Shown here: in pieces, positions 46,339 to 55,442 of the stretch
How positions within the stretch are numbered: the first letter of the stretch is position 1
Layout of the letters: the number at the start of each line of letters is the position of its first letter
Assembly: GCF_002079305.1 (NCBI RefSeq)
Contig: NZ_CP015039.1
Span: 3,643,501-3,707,500 of the forward strand
Origin: Rhodovulum sp. P5
GTDB taxonomy: Bacteria > Pseudomonadota > Alphaproteobacteria > Rhodobacterales > Rhodobacteraceae
Direction: 5' to 3'
Length of the DNA stretch: 64,000 bases
The notes under the pieces: model-generated
Seen by the model: only the letters and a program-made list of their open reading frames with translations
Database searches by the model: none
Told to the model about the DNA's origin: nothing
Position numbers and translations under genes: made by a program

Positions 46339-49300
46339 CTAGTTGCGCGTCTGCAAAATGACCACGCGGCTCATCATCTCGTCGGCGCGGTCGCCATAGG
46401 CGGCACGCAGGGCATCTATCAACTGTTGCTCCACGGCCGCCTTGTCGCCCGCAAGATCGGACAGATCCACGATCAGGTTCAGCGGCGCATGACTGCCCGA
46501 CGCGGTGGTCAAGGGCGTGTCGAGCCGGCCGCGCAGCCCCTGCACCAGCGCGTCGACATCCCCGCCCGCCACATCGCCGGCGTCCACCGGGACCACGTCG
46601 AAGAACCGGTCGCCGGCAGGCGTCGCGCCGCGGGCCATGTAGCGCGCGCCATCGACATCGCTGGGCACCAACCGCTCTGCGTCGATATCGCCACGGGCGC
46701 GGAACCCGTCCAGACCGCGGACCGCGGCCTCGGCGTCGCGGAAGACATCGGGCGGGATATCATCGACAAGGTCTTCGAAATGGCGCGGGGCCCGGATATC
46801 GGGCCGCGCCCCCCGCAGCGCCAGATGGGCAAGGTAGTCGCGCATCCGCCCCCAATGCCGCCGCAGCCGGTTGAAGGCAGACCCGCTGCCCCGCTGGCCG
46901 ATCATCGTCCCCGGGCTGCGCCGGATCAGGGGCTGAAGGCTGAGATCCTGCAAGGCGGCAAGCGCGTGGCGATAGCTGTCGACCGTGAAGGGCTGGCCCA
47001 GCGCCTCTGACAATTGCGCGGCCATGCGCCGGTCGATCTCTGCGGCCATCGCGTCGTTGAAATCCCGCCCGCGCTGGGCGATCCCCTCTGGCCCAAGTTC
47101 CTGGATCTGGGCGGGGGTGAGTTCGGGGAAGTCCTCCGCGACGCGGGCATGGGCCTGCCGGACCATGCTGTCGCTGGGTCTGAGCGCGTCGTCCAGAAGT
47201 GCCAGGTTGTTGTCCAGATTGCCCGAGGTCTGGCGGGTCCCGAACAGGATCGCGGTGAAATCCTCGAACGAGACATAGTTGCCCTCGCCATAGTTCTTGG
47301 CCTCCACCAGCCGGAAGACCGGCCGCCCGTCGGCATCGAGGATCAGTTCCACACTGTCCAGCCCGGTGCCGTCCGCCCGCTGCACATCGAAGGTCGCCAG
47401 CACGCGGTTGTCGGCCCGGCCGACCATTTGCGATGCCAGTTCCCCCGCTTCGCCTTTCGCACCCGTCGCGGTGCCCCGTTCGCGCCAGGACATCTCTGTC
47501 AGGTCGCGGGCGCGGATCGGGCGGGTTTCGTCCTGTACCCGCAGGCGGCGCTCTACCCCGTTTTCGGTCCGGGTCACCTCCACCTGCCGGACGCGGCGTT
47601 GCACCCGAACCTCGCCCCGGCCGGTGACCTTGAAGGCGGGCGTGTTGCCCCGCGCGACGAACTCGGTCGGCGGGGTGTGGGGGACGGTCTTGCCGGTGGC
47701 CACGTCCACCAACCGCCCGCGCCGCATCTCCAGCGTCACGTCGACCTCGGCCCCGTCGACCACCTGACGGGTCTGGATCTGCGCATCGCGGGGCAGGGTG
47801 ACAGAGCGTTCGACAAAGTCCTCGTCGCCGATCCGCTGCACCCGGTCGGTGTTTTCGTTGAAGTCCCTGCGCCCCGACAGCCCGCTGTCGGTCACTTCCG
47901 TCCTTGTGGGCGCCGCGTCGGCGGCGTCGGCTGTTGCGTCGGCCACCAGATTGTCGCCATCCTTCTGGAACAGGCGCGGCGGCTGGTCTAGGAAATCCGG
48001 CGGATCGCGCAGACCCCGCGACATCGCGATCCGGTCAAGCGGGCCGATATCGGCGACCTCGCGCGCACGCTGGGTCAGGTTGCGCAGGTTGACCTCGGCC
48101 AGGTCCAACTGGCGTTGCAGCCCGCGGGCCTGTGCCGGATCGGCATTGCGGGCGATGTCGTCGCGCAGGCCCGCGATCAGCCGGTTCTGCGCGTCGATCT
48201 CCAGATCGATCTTGATCGTGTAAAGCTCCAGCTGGTCGGCCAGGCCCATGCTGTCCCAGTCCTGCAGGCGGCCTTCGTCCAGCCGGCGGGCAAGGCGGCC
48301 CAGATCGGGGTCGGCGATCTGTTGCAGGTGGATCCCTTCCTCGCGCAGGGCGCCGGGCGGGGCGCCGTCGCGCAGGATGATCCGCGGCTCGCCATTTTCG
48401 ATGATGGTGACGGCCGAGGCGCTGTCAGACCGCGTGAAGGCGCGGAAATCGGCCTCTGACATGACCTCGATCGGCACATCGGCAAACTGGCGGCGCTGGG
48501 CGGGCGGGATGCCCGACAGCAACTCGCCCCGCAATTCGCGCTGAATGCCGGCATCGCGGCTTTCGGCGGCCAGACGGTCGCGCACCTGATCGTCGTATTG
48601 GCGCAGGAAACTGCGCATGTCCGCATCGGGGTTTTCCGCCTTGTGGGCACGCCACGCCGCCACCCGGTCGGCGGGGGTGCCGCGATGGGCAAGGATATCG
48701 CCGGTGCGCGGCGTGGGCGGGTCGACATGGGGCATCGAGAACCCGCCAAGGCTGCCCATTCCCCCCGACACCACCGCGCCCATGCCGGTTTCCATCAGCG
48801 TGCCGCCGATGATGTTGGTGAACGGGTTGCCCTGTTCCCAGTTGCGGTCGTTCAGCATGTTGCCCGCAAGGGCCGAGGGCAGCGACCCGGCCACGCCCTC
48901 GACCATTTCCGACATGCCATGGGCGAACATGCGCTGGGTGCGGGAACTGGCCACTGCCATCCGCGACAGGGTGGAGGCCAGCCGCGTGCCCCCCAGCCGC
49001 CCGACCCGGCCACCCTGGCTGGTGGCGACCCGCAACAGGGCATTGCCCATCCCGAAGGTGGCATAGGCGGCCACGGCGTCCACGATGCCCACCACGGCAT
49101 CCACGGCCATTTCGTCGGCGCCATAGGCCGCGCCCTTCAGGCCCGCCTTGACCGACATGCTCATCGCTGCGGCGGCCAGCGCCCCCAGAACCGCGCCCGC
49201 GACGCCGCCGGTCAGGATCGTGACCGTGATCGCGGCCGCAAGCGACAGGGTGGTGGCCACCGCATCGGTGACCGCATCGACCTGCGCGCGATAGCTGTCC

Positions 49301-52300
49301 ACGCCGGCCTCGACCCCGGTGCCGCGAGCCTGGAACTGTTGCAGGGCGCGGCGGCGTTCCACCGGGTCGGCGTCGGGGTCGTTGATCAGCGCGTACTGGT
49401 TGCGCATCCGGTCCAGCCGCGCCTGCATCACGTCGCGCTGCACCCCCTGCACGGGAGAGTTCTGCAATTCCCACTGCACGCGCAGTTCGGCCTGCCGCAG
49501 TTCCTCCTCGGCATTCTCGGGGACGCCGCGCAGGCGCAGGCTCATGTCCTGATAGTCGCGCCCGTCCAGTTCGTCGCGGGCGATCTCCTGCACGGTCGGG
49601 CGGCCCATGCGGGCCAGTTCGCGGTTGATCTCGGCGATCTCGGCGGCGGTGCGCCCGGCCATCGCGCGCTCGAACTCCGCCTCGTCGGTGCCCACGCCGC
49701 GGGTGGCATAGTCGATCCGCTGGGCGGGGCTGAGATAGCCGCCCTGTTGGGTCAGCGTCCGGGCCCGTTCCCGGTCGGTCCCGGACATGTTGAAGGTGAT
49801 CATGGTCTGCAGACCACCGGACCCCCAGCGCGAGTATTTGCTGTCGTAACGCGCCTCCAGCGCCGCCATGTTTTCAGAGGCACCGACGCGGGCCTCCTGC
49901 TCCAGCTCCCGTTGCAGGGCGCGTTCGGCATTGGCTAGCTGGTAGGGATCCCAGCCCTCCCGCTGCGCGCGGTCGCGCAGGGCCTGCCGCCGGCGCTCGG
50001 TCGCGGGGTCGCGCTCCACGGCGTCCAGCGCGCGGGCGTACTGGTTTTCCAGTACCCCGTTGACGACGTCGTCATCGGTGTAAAAGCCCAGCCGTTCCCG
50101 CTCCAGCCGGGCGGCGTCGGCGGCGACAAGGTCATTGTCTGCCAGCGCATTGGCAAGGTCGAGGTCGGGGCCGCTCAACTCGTCCGCATAGGCGGCGCGC
50201 AGGGCGCTTTCCTGATCGTTCGGGTCGCCATAGCGGTCGTCGTAGGACGCCTCGACCTCCTGATTGCGGCGCAGAACCTCGGCCTCCATCTCGGCCTGGG
50301 TCATGCGGCGCATCTGCCCGGTGTCAGGGTCGCGGATCTGCTGTGACGACACGTCGTTGCGGATGTCGGAATAGACGCTTTCGATCTGGTCCTCGTCGGT
50401 GCCCCAGCCAAGGATGCCGCCATGCATGGCCTGATCCAGCGCGATGGCGTCGGCCCGGGCCGTGTCGCCGGCCAGAAGCGCCTCGGCACGCTCCTGATCG
50501 TGGTCGTCCATCTCGGCGTCGAGTTCGGCCTCCAGATCGACGCCGTATTGCCGGCGGTATTCCTCCACGATGCGGGCGCGTTGTTCGGCGGTCTTGCCGC
50601 GCAGCATCCGCATGATCGTGTCCTCGTCGGTGCCGATCCCCGACATCGCCTCGTTCAGGGCGCCGACGGTTTCCATCACCGGGTCGCCGTCCAGCGCGGC
50701 GCGGGCACGGATCAGGGCGTTGTCCTCGTCCAGTTCCGAGGCAAGGTCGCTGTCGAGATTGCGCCCGTAATCGGCGTTGTAGTTGCCGCGGACGGCCCGG
50801 CCCTGCACCGGCGTCAGGCCGGAGAGGTTGTTGTAGATCTGGTCCTCATCGGTGCCCCAGCCGGTGACGCCGCCGAACATCGCGTCGTAAAGCTGGCTGG
50901 AAATCCGCTCGGCGCTGAAGCCCGACCGCTGCGCCCTCCCGATCTGTTCCAACTGCGCCCATTCGCTCAGCGGCTTGCCGGTGACCTCGGATTTCATCGC
51001 CTCGATCAGCGGGGTTTTCTGTTCCCCGGCAAGGCGGTGACGCAGGCCCGCGGCCACCGCGCCGATGGTGTCGCGGTTGGCGGGGGGCGAGGCATAATAG
51101 GCGCGGATCACCGCCTGCTGTTCCTCGGTCAGGCGGGCAAAGGCGGCGTTGGTTTCAAGGTTCACCGTCTCGCCCTGGGATTGGACAAAGGCGTTCAGCG
51201 TCATCATGTTGCCGACGGTGGCATCGCGCGCCTCGCCCGCGCGGACCTCGGCCCAGACCTCGGCCTCGCTCTCGGCCTGCTGTGACCAGTCGCTGAAGAG
51301 CGCCCACAACCGGTCCCACCAGCTTTCTTCCTCGCCCTTCTGCGTCTCGGCCCATGTGCGCACCATTTCCGATGCCTCAAGCGCCGCTGCGGTGGTGTCG
51401 CCGCGGAAATCGCCCTCTTCGGTCGTGGCGACGCCCTTCAGCCGCGTGACCTCGGTGTTCAATTCGCGCTTCACGCGGTTCAGCCAGATCGTCGTGCGGC
51501 CCTGGTCGAGGGCCTGCGTGGCCGACGCCTCCTCTGCCGCGATGGCGCGCCGGTCCTCGGTCGCCGTGGCGTCATAGGCGCGGACCTGCGCGGCCTTGGC
51601 CCGGTCAAGCGCGCCGTGAAACCGGGTCTTGGCGCGGGTGTAGTCGGCCTTCAGCACACCTGCGCGGCGGTTGATCTGGCGGATCTGGTCATTGGCGCGA
51701 CGGTCGATCACCTCGGGGCTGGCCTCGCCTTCGGCCGCGCTCATCACCGCGGTGGTGTGTTCGTTCTGGGCGGTTTCCGCGGCCTCCACCTCGGCCACCT
51801 CGTCGGCGCTGTCCTGCTCGGCGGCCTCGGCCTCCTCGGTTCCGGCGGCGGCGATGTCGGCCTCGGCCTCTCCGGCGGCGCCTTCGACCTCGGTCCGGCG
51901 GCGTTCGATCGCGGCGTCAAGATCCTCGGCGGCGACGCCTGCATCGGCGGCGATCATCCGAAGCGCGTTCGACAGCGCCTCGGTCAGACCGTTCAGCCGG
52001 TCATTGCCGATTTCGGGATAGGCCTGCGGCAGGACCCGATTGGGATAGGCCTCGTTGCGGGCGGCGGTCACGATGGGGGTGGCCTGCTGGCGCGGGTTGA
52101 CCATCAGCCGCGCGATGACCTCTCGCATCACATTGCCCAGCATCGGCGGCAGCGGCTCGCGGGGTTCGGGCGGTTCGTCGGTGATCGTGGCGCCTTCGGC
52201 GGTGCCGGGCGGCACCTCGGGCGCGGGCGTCTCGGCCTCGTTTTCGATATCGCCGACATGGTCTTCGCCTGCGTCCGACGGGGTTTCGGGGCCGGCGGCG

Positions 52301-53361
52301 CTCTCGGGCGTCTCGGGTGCGGCCGCCGGTTCCTCTGTCTCGACGGGCGGAGGGCGGCGCGGGGCGGCGCCGGGCACCAGGGGCTGCGTGCCGCGGGGAG
52401 AGGCCTCCAGATCGGGCAGGGTGGCCGGGGTCAGGTCCCGTCCGGCGGTGTCCTCGACCCGCTGGTTGGCCTCCGGCACCGGGTCGGGCGGCGGGTCGGG
52501 CAGGGGCTCCTCCGTCTCGGGCGGGGGGCTGACGGCGGCCTCGGCCTCTCGCGTGATCGCCTCGCGCCGCTGGGTGCGCGTGCCGCGAAGGGAGGCGCCC
52601 TCACGCCGCACCGCCGCGCCACCGCCCCCGGCGGTCGGCAGTTCCGGTGTCTCGATGGCCTGGGTGCCGGCGGTGACCCGCGCCCGCCAGGCCTGAATCT
52701 GCGGCCCCGGTTCCAGCGTGACGCCGCCCGTGTCGTCGGCCGGGGCCTGCGCGGGCGCGGCGCCGGTACCGGTCTCGGTCGGCGCGGGCCCGGCGGCCTG
52801 TGCGCCCTCGGCCGTGTCGGTCTGAGGCTCTGCCTGAGCCGCGGTTTCGGCCGCCTGCTGCGTTTCCCCCTCGGCCGCGGTCTGTGCCGCGTCCGGCGGG
52901 GTGGTCCCCTCGGTCGTCGCGGGTTCGGGCGGCGCTTCCGGGGCAGGGCGTTCGGCCGCGGCGCGGGCCTCTTCCGTCTCGGCCTCGGGTGGTTCGGTCC
53001 GGGCGGTTTCGGGCGGCGCAGCGGCGTGTTCCGTGTCCTCCGCCGTTTCCGCTGACTGGGGGGGCTGTTCGGCGGCCTCGGCTTCCGCCGTCTGCGTCTC
53101 CGGTTCTTCCGAAGCTGTCTCAGCCGGGGGCGGAGCGGTTTCCGCCTCCCCGGTCTCCATCTCTCGCTGTGCCGCTTCGGCGCGATCCAGCGCCATGGCC
53201 GCCGCACGGTTGGCCCGCAGGCGGGCAAGCAAGGCCTCGGTCGCGCGATTGCCCAGCCCCAGAGGCGGCGCCGGCACCCGCTCCGGGCGCTGCGCTTCTT
53301 GCCCCTCGATTTGGGCCTCTGCCGGTGTGCGGGTCTGGTCCGTCTGGGTCTCTGCCGCCAT
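46339..53361 (-). CDS. Giant CIS-associated protein with annexin-type repeats and PD-(D/E)XK nuclease-like motif
   Basis: 2340 residues. Residues 1-470 are low-complexity Ala/Glu/Pro/Thr. Annexin-like repeats start near Gly834, Gly908, Gly985 and Gly1222, each with G-x-GT-DE; three of them place Glu exactly 38 residues after GxGT, the spacing of annexin type II Ca2+ sites. A degenerate fifth repeat is near 1092. Residues about 1363-1450 are hydrophobic. EEGIHLQQ is near 1674. The C-terminal part has GLDSVEL...RLVEAKNY with Asp2002, Glu2020 and Lys2022, matching PD-(D/E)XK toxin nucleases. Most likely a secreted payload or a tail-associated protein of the CIS; both functions are inferred. The gene starts 66 bp after the AAA gene and ends 23 bp before the 250-residue gene. 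Confidence 0.75.
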   Translation of the reverse strand: MAAETQTDQTRTPAEAQIEGQEAQRPERVPAPPLGLGNRATEALLARLRANRAAAMALDRAEAAQREMETGEAETAPPPAETASEEPETQTAEAEAAEQPPQSAETAEDTEHAAAPPETARTEPPEAETEEARAAAERPAPEAPPEPATTEGTTPPDAAQTAAEGETQQAAETAAQAEPQTDTAEGAQAAGPAPTETGTGAAPAQAPADDTGGVTLEPGPQIQAWRARVTAGTQAIETPELPTAGGGGAAVRREGASLRGTRTQRREAITREAEAAVSPPPETEEPLPDPPPDPVPEANQRVEDTAGRDLTPATLPDLEASPRGTQPLVPGAAPRRPPPVETEEPAAAPETPESAAGPETPSDAGEDHVGDIENEAETPAPEVPPGTAEGATITDEPPEPREPLPPMLGNVMREVIARLMVNPRQQATPIVTAARNEAYPNRVLPQAYPEIGNDRLNGLTEALSNALRMIAADAGVAAEDLDAAIERRRTEVEGAAGEAEADIAAAGTEEAEAAEQDSADEVAEVEAAETAQNEHTTAVMSAAEGEASPEVIDRRANDQIRQINRRAGVLKADYTRAKTRFHGALDRAKAAQVRAYDATATEDRRAIAAEEASATQALDQGRTTIWLNRVKRELNTEVTRLKGVATTEEGDFRGDTTAAALEASEMVRTWAETQKGEEESWWDRLWALFSDWSQQAESEAEVWAEVRAGEARDATVGNMMTLNAFVQSQGETVNLETNAAFARLTEEQQAVIRAYYASPPANRDTIGAVAAGLRHRLAGEQKTPLIEAMKSEVTGKPLSEWAQLEQIGRAQRSGFSAERISSQLYDAMFGGVTGWGTDEDQIYNNLSGLTPVQGRAVRGNYNADYGRNLDSDLASELDEDNALIRARAALDGDPVMETVGALNEAMSGIGTDEDTIMRMLRGKTAEQRARIVEEYRRQYGVDLEAELDAEMDDHDQERAEALLAGDTARADAIALDQAMHGGILGWGTDEDQIESVYSDIRNDVSSQQIRDPDTGQMRRMTQAEMEAEVLRRNQEVEASYDDRYGDPNDQESALRAAYADELSGPDLDLANALADNDLVAADAARLERERLGFYTDDDVVNGVLENQYARALDAVERDPATERRRQALRDRAQREGWDPYQLANAERALQRELEQEARVGASENMAALEARYDSKYSRWGSGGLQTMITFNMSGTDRERARTLTQQGGYLSPAQRIDYATRGVGTDEAEFERAMAGRTAAEIAEINRELARMGRPTVQEIARDELDGRDYQDMSLRLRGVPENAEEELRQAELRVQWELQNSPVQGVQRDVMQARLDRMRNQYALINDPDADPVERRRALQQFQARGTGVEAGVDSYRAQVDAVTDAVATTLSLAAAITVTILTGGVAGAVLGALAAAAMSMSVKAGLKGAAYGADEMAVDAVVGIVDAVAAYATFGMGNALLRVATSQGGRVGRLGGTRLASTLSRMAVASSRTQRMFAHGMSEMVEGVAGSLPSALAGNMLNDRNWEQGNPFTNIIGGTLMETGMGAVVSGGMGSLGGFSMPHVDPPTPRTGDILAHRGTPADRVAAWRAHKAENPDADMRSFLRQYDDQVRDRLAAESRDAGIQRELRGELLSGIPPAQRRQFADVPIEVMSEADFRAFTRSDSASAVTIIENGEPRIILRDGAPPGALREEGIHLQQIADPDLGRLARRLDEGRLQDWDSMGLADQLELYTIKIDLEIDAQNRLIAGLRDDIARNADPAQARGLQRQLDLAEVNLRNLTQRAREVADIGPLDRIAMSRGLRDPPDFLDQPPRLFQKDGDNLVADATADAADAAPTRTEVTDSGLSGRRDFNENTDRVQRIGDEDFVERSVTLPRDAQIQTRQVVDGAEVDVTLEMRRGRLVDVATGKTVPHTPPTEFVARGNTPAFKVTGRGEVRVQRRVRQVEVTRTENGVERRLRVQDETRPIRARDLTEMSWRERGTATGAKGEAGELASQMVGRADNRVLATFDVQRADGTGLDSVELILDADGRPVFRLVEAKNYGEGNYVSFEDFTAILFGTRQTSGNLDNNLALLDDALRPSDSMVRQAHARVAEDFPELTPAQIQELGPEGIAQRGRDFNDAMAAEIDRRMAAQLSEALGQPFTVDSYRHALAALQDLSLQPLIRRSPGTMIGQRGSGSAFNRLRRHWGRMRDYLAHLALRGARPDIRAPRHFEDLVDDIPPDVFRDAEAAVRGLDGFRARGDIDAERLVPSDVDGARYMARGATPAGDRFFDVVPVDAGDVAGGDVDALVQGLRGRLDTPLTTASGSHAPLNLIVDLSDLAGDKAAVEQQLIDALRAAYGDRADEMMSRVVILQTRN

Positions 53362-53427
53362 CCGGCCCGCGGCGCGGCTGCGCCTGCGGGGCGGGGGCGC
53401 GGCTGGGCGGTGGTCGGCGGCATCCCC

Positions 53428-54909
53428 TCAGCCCCCGTTGCGCGCGGGCCGCAATTGCAGGAACGCCTCGCCGAAATCGGCGCGGGTCAGCGGGCGGCCG
53501 GTCTTTTCATATTCCTGCGCCACGGCCATCAGGCAGTGCCGGGTCTCGATCCGCTCTGCCCCGTCCTCGGCCGCAAGGAACGCCGCGGTGACAAGGCAAT
53601 TGCGGATCGACCCGCCCGACAGTTCGAACTGACGCCCCAGCCGGTCGGCATCGATCTCCGCCCCGGCGGCCGGGGGCAGCAGACGCTGCCACAGCGCACT
53701 GCGAAGGCCCGCATCGGGCATCGGGAATTCGACGGTCAGATCGATGCGCCGGGTGAACGCCTCGTCGATGTTCTGGGGATAGTTGGAGGCGAGGAAGACG
53801 ATGCCGCGATGGATTTCCAGTCGCTGCAGCAGATAGGATGTCTCGATATTGGCATAGCGGTCATGGGCGTCCGATACCTCGGACCGTTTGCCGAACAGCG
53901 CATCGCATTCGTCGAAGAACAGGCAGGCATTCCCGGCCTCGGCGGCGCTGAAGATCTGTTCAAGCTGCTTCTCGGTCTCGCCTATATACTTGCTGACCGT
54001 GGCCGACAGATCGACCCGGTAAAGCGGCAGACCCAGATCGCGGGCGACCACCCCGGCGCTGAGCGTCTTGCCCGCCCCCGACGGGCCGGAGAACAGCGCC
54101 GTCACCCCGCGATTGGGGGCGAGCTTTTCGCCGAAGCCCCATTGGTCATATACCGTGCGGGCGTGGCGTGCGCGCTGTACGATCGACCGCAACAGACGCA
54201 TCTGCCGGGGCGGCAGCACCAGATCGTCCCAGTCATGGCGGCAGTCGATGGCGGTGGCGAAGCGGTCCAGCAGCGTGGTGGAGTGGGCAAGGCAAGCCTT
54301 GGCGACTGCGTCGGCCCCCTGGCAGCGGGTGTCCGCCGCGACGCGCAGGATATCGGCGGCTGACAGGCGAAACTGGTGGGCCATGCGGTCGGCGGTGACC
54401 TCGTCCCCCGGCCCAAGCCCATAACGCCAAAGGGTCTGCGCGCGGTCATGGCCGAGCGCCGGGATTGCAAAGGTCGGCCAGTTCAGCGCCAGCCGCCGGT
54501 CGGCGGTCAGCGCGATGGGGATCTGTGCAGCCTCAAGCGTTCCGATCAGGGTGGCAAGGTCGATCCGGTCGGCGTCGGTCACGATCAGGGCCGTGGCACC
54601 CAGCGTCGCCTCCCGCAGGCCAAGGCGCATCAACGCGCCCGCCCGGCCCGCCTGCGCCAGACGCGCGCCGTCAAGGATCAGCGCCTCGCCCAGAACGGCC
54701 CGAGCGATCAGCGCGCGGCCATGACCCGTGCCGCCGGTCAGGATCAGCCGCTTTGGGGCGTCTTCGGTCAGGTCGCCGGGAAAGGCGGTGCCGGGGGCAA
54801 GCGCGTGCAGGGGCGCCTTGGGCAGGGTCAGGCGAAAGCCCTCCAGCGCCGGGTCGGGCCCGGGCGGGGTGCGTCGCCCAGAAGCCAGCGCACCACCTGC
54901 GGCTGCCAT
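53428..54909 (-). CDS. AAA+ ATPase of contractile injection system, main part (frame-shifted from its N-terminal part)
   Basis: Afp15-like ATPase, needed for assembly in characterised eCIS. From MAAAGGALASGRR at 54909 it is 493 residues. A degenerate N-terminal AAA half (LILTGGTGHGRALIARAVL) is followed by a canonical one with Walker A FSGPSGAGKT, Walker B CLFFDECDALFGKR, and arginine finger region DEAFTRRIDL. The upstream 204-residue gene overlaps by 82 bp and looks like this protein's missing N-terminus; adding one C at 54866-54869 joins them into a 671-residue protein. The start used here is therefore provisional and may not be a real one. Confidence 0.8.
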   Translation of the reverse strand: MAAAGGALASGRRTPPGPDPALEGFRLTLPKAPLHALAPGTAFPGDLTEDAPKRLILTGGTGHGRALIARAVLGEALILDGARLAQAGRAGALMRLGLREATLGATALIVTDADRIDLATLIGTLEAAQIPIALTADRRLALNWPTFAIPALGHDRAQTLWRYGLGPGDEVTADRMAHQFRLSAADILRVAADTRCQGADAVAKACLAHSTTLLDRFATAIDCRHDWDDLVLPPRQMRLLRSIVQRARHARTVYDQWGFGEKLAPNRGVTALFSGPSGAGKTLSAGVVARDLGLPLYRVDLSATVSKYIGETEKQLEQIFSAAEAGNACLFFDECDALFGKRSEVSDAHDRYANIETSYLLQRLEIHRGIVFLASNYPQNIDEAFTRRIDLTVEFPMPDAGLRSALWQRLLPPAAGAEIDADRLGRQFELSGGSIRNCLVTAAFLAAEDGAERIETRHCLMAVAQEYEKTGRPLTRADFGEAFLQLRPARNGG

Positions 54910-55442
54910 TGCAGGGGCCGGTCGGGCAGGGGGCGGTCGCCGTCCTGGTCGCAGATCAGGGCAAGGGCGCAAAGCGGCCCATCGGGGGCCAGCAACTCGG
55001 CCAAGGGCAGGCCCGGATCCCCGGCCAGTTCCGCCAGAAGCCCCGCGGTTGGCAGCCGCGCCCCGGCATGATCGTTCAGCCAGGCAAAAAGGGTGCCCCA
55101 GCGCGCGTCCGTTTCGCCCAACAGCATCAGCGCGGCCCAGCCGGCAAATCCGGGGGGCAGGGCCGCGAGGGTCAGCAGACGGCCAATGGGCAGATCGTCC
55201 AGCGCGGCCGTGGGCAGTGGGTCAAGCGGGCCTTCGACACCGTCTGGCGTGGCGGGCGCGGCAAGGCTTTGCGCCAGCCTTTCGGCCTCGGCACTCGGGA
55301 CATAGCCCAGACCGATCTCGGCACCGGCACGGGTGCGTTCGGCAATCAGGTCGGCGATCCGCCGGGCAAAGACATGCTGCGCCGCGGCCAGCCAGCCTGC
55401 GGTGTCGGGGAAGAACCGAAGGTCCGGGCGCGCGTCATCCAT
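54828..55442 (-). CDS. N-terminal winged-helix-like part of the AAA+ ATPase, separated by frameshift
   Basis: 204 residues. LPPGFAGWAALMLLGETDARWGTLFAWLNDHAGARLPTAG contains the pattern of the winged-helix variant domain found at the N-terminus of AAA proteins of CIS loci (core ETDARWGTLFAWLND), ending RPLQWQPQVVRWLLGDAP. After that point the frame runs into RPGPTRRWRAFA and stops, whereas the other frame continues with GPDPALEGFRL, the expected next segment. It overlaps the tape-measure gene by 8 bp. Whether this is an authentic mutation, a sequencing error or programmed -1 slippage cannot be told here. Confidence 0.7.
   Translation of the reverse strand: MDDARPDLRFFPDTAGWLAAAQHVFARRIADLIAERTRAGAEIGLGYVPSAEAERLAQSLAAPATPDGVEGPLDPLPTAALDDLPIGRLLTLAALPPGFAGWAALMLLGETDARWGTLFAWLNDHAGARLPTAGLLAELAGDPGLPLAELLAPDGPLCALALICDQDGDRPLPDRPLQWQPQVVRWLLGDAPRPGPTRRWRAFA
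54866..54869 (-). other. Apparent one-base frameshift site in the AAA ATPase gene
   Basis: A CCCC run on the minus strand (GGGG on plus), inside GACGCACCCCGCCC. With five C the reading becomes D-A-P-P-P-G-P-D-P-A-L-E, joining both halves in one frame. The total 53428-55442 is 2015 nt, one short of 672 codons. Confidence 0.65.

Noticed and set aside
51616..53055. Long plus-strand open frame (479 codons, Gly/Arg-rich) opposite the giant gene
   Set aside because: It is an antisense shadow of the Ala/Glu/Pro low-complexity region; composition follows the opposite strand and no family is recognisable.
46339..53361. DUF4157-type metallopeptidase (HExxH) in the giant protein
   Set aside because: No HExxH was seen; EEGIHLQQ near residue 1674 is only vaguely similar and lacks the second His.
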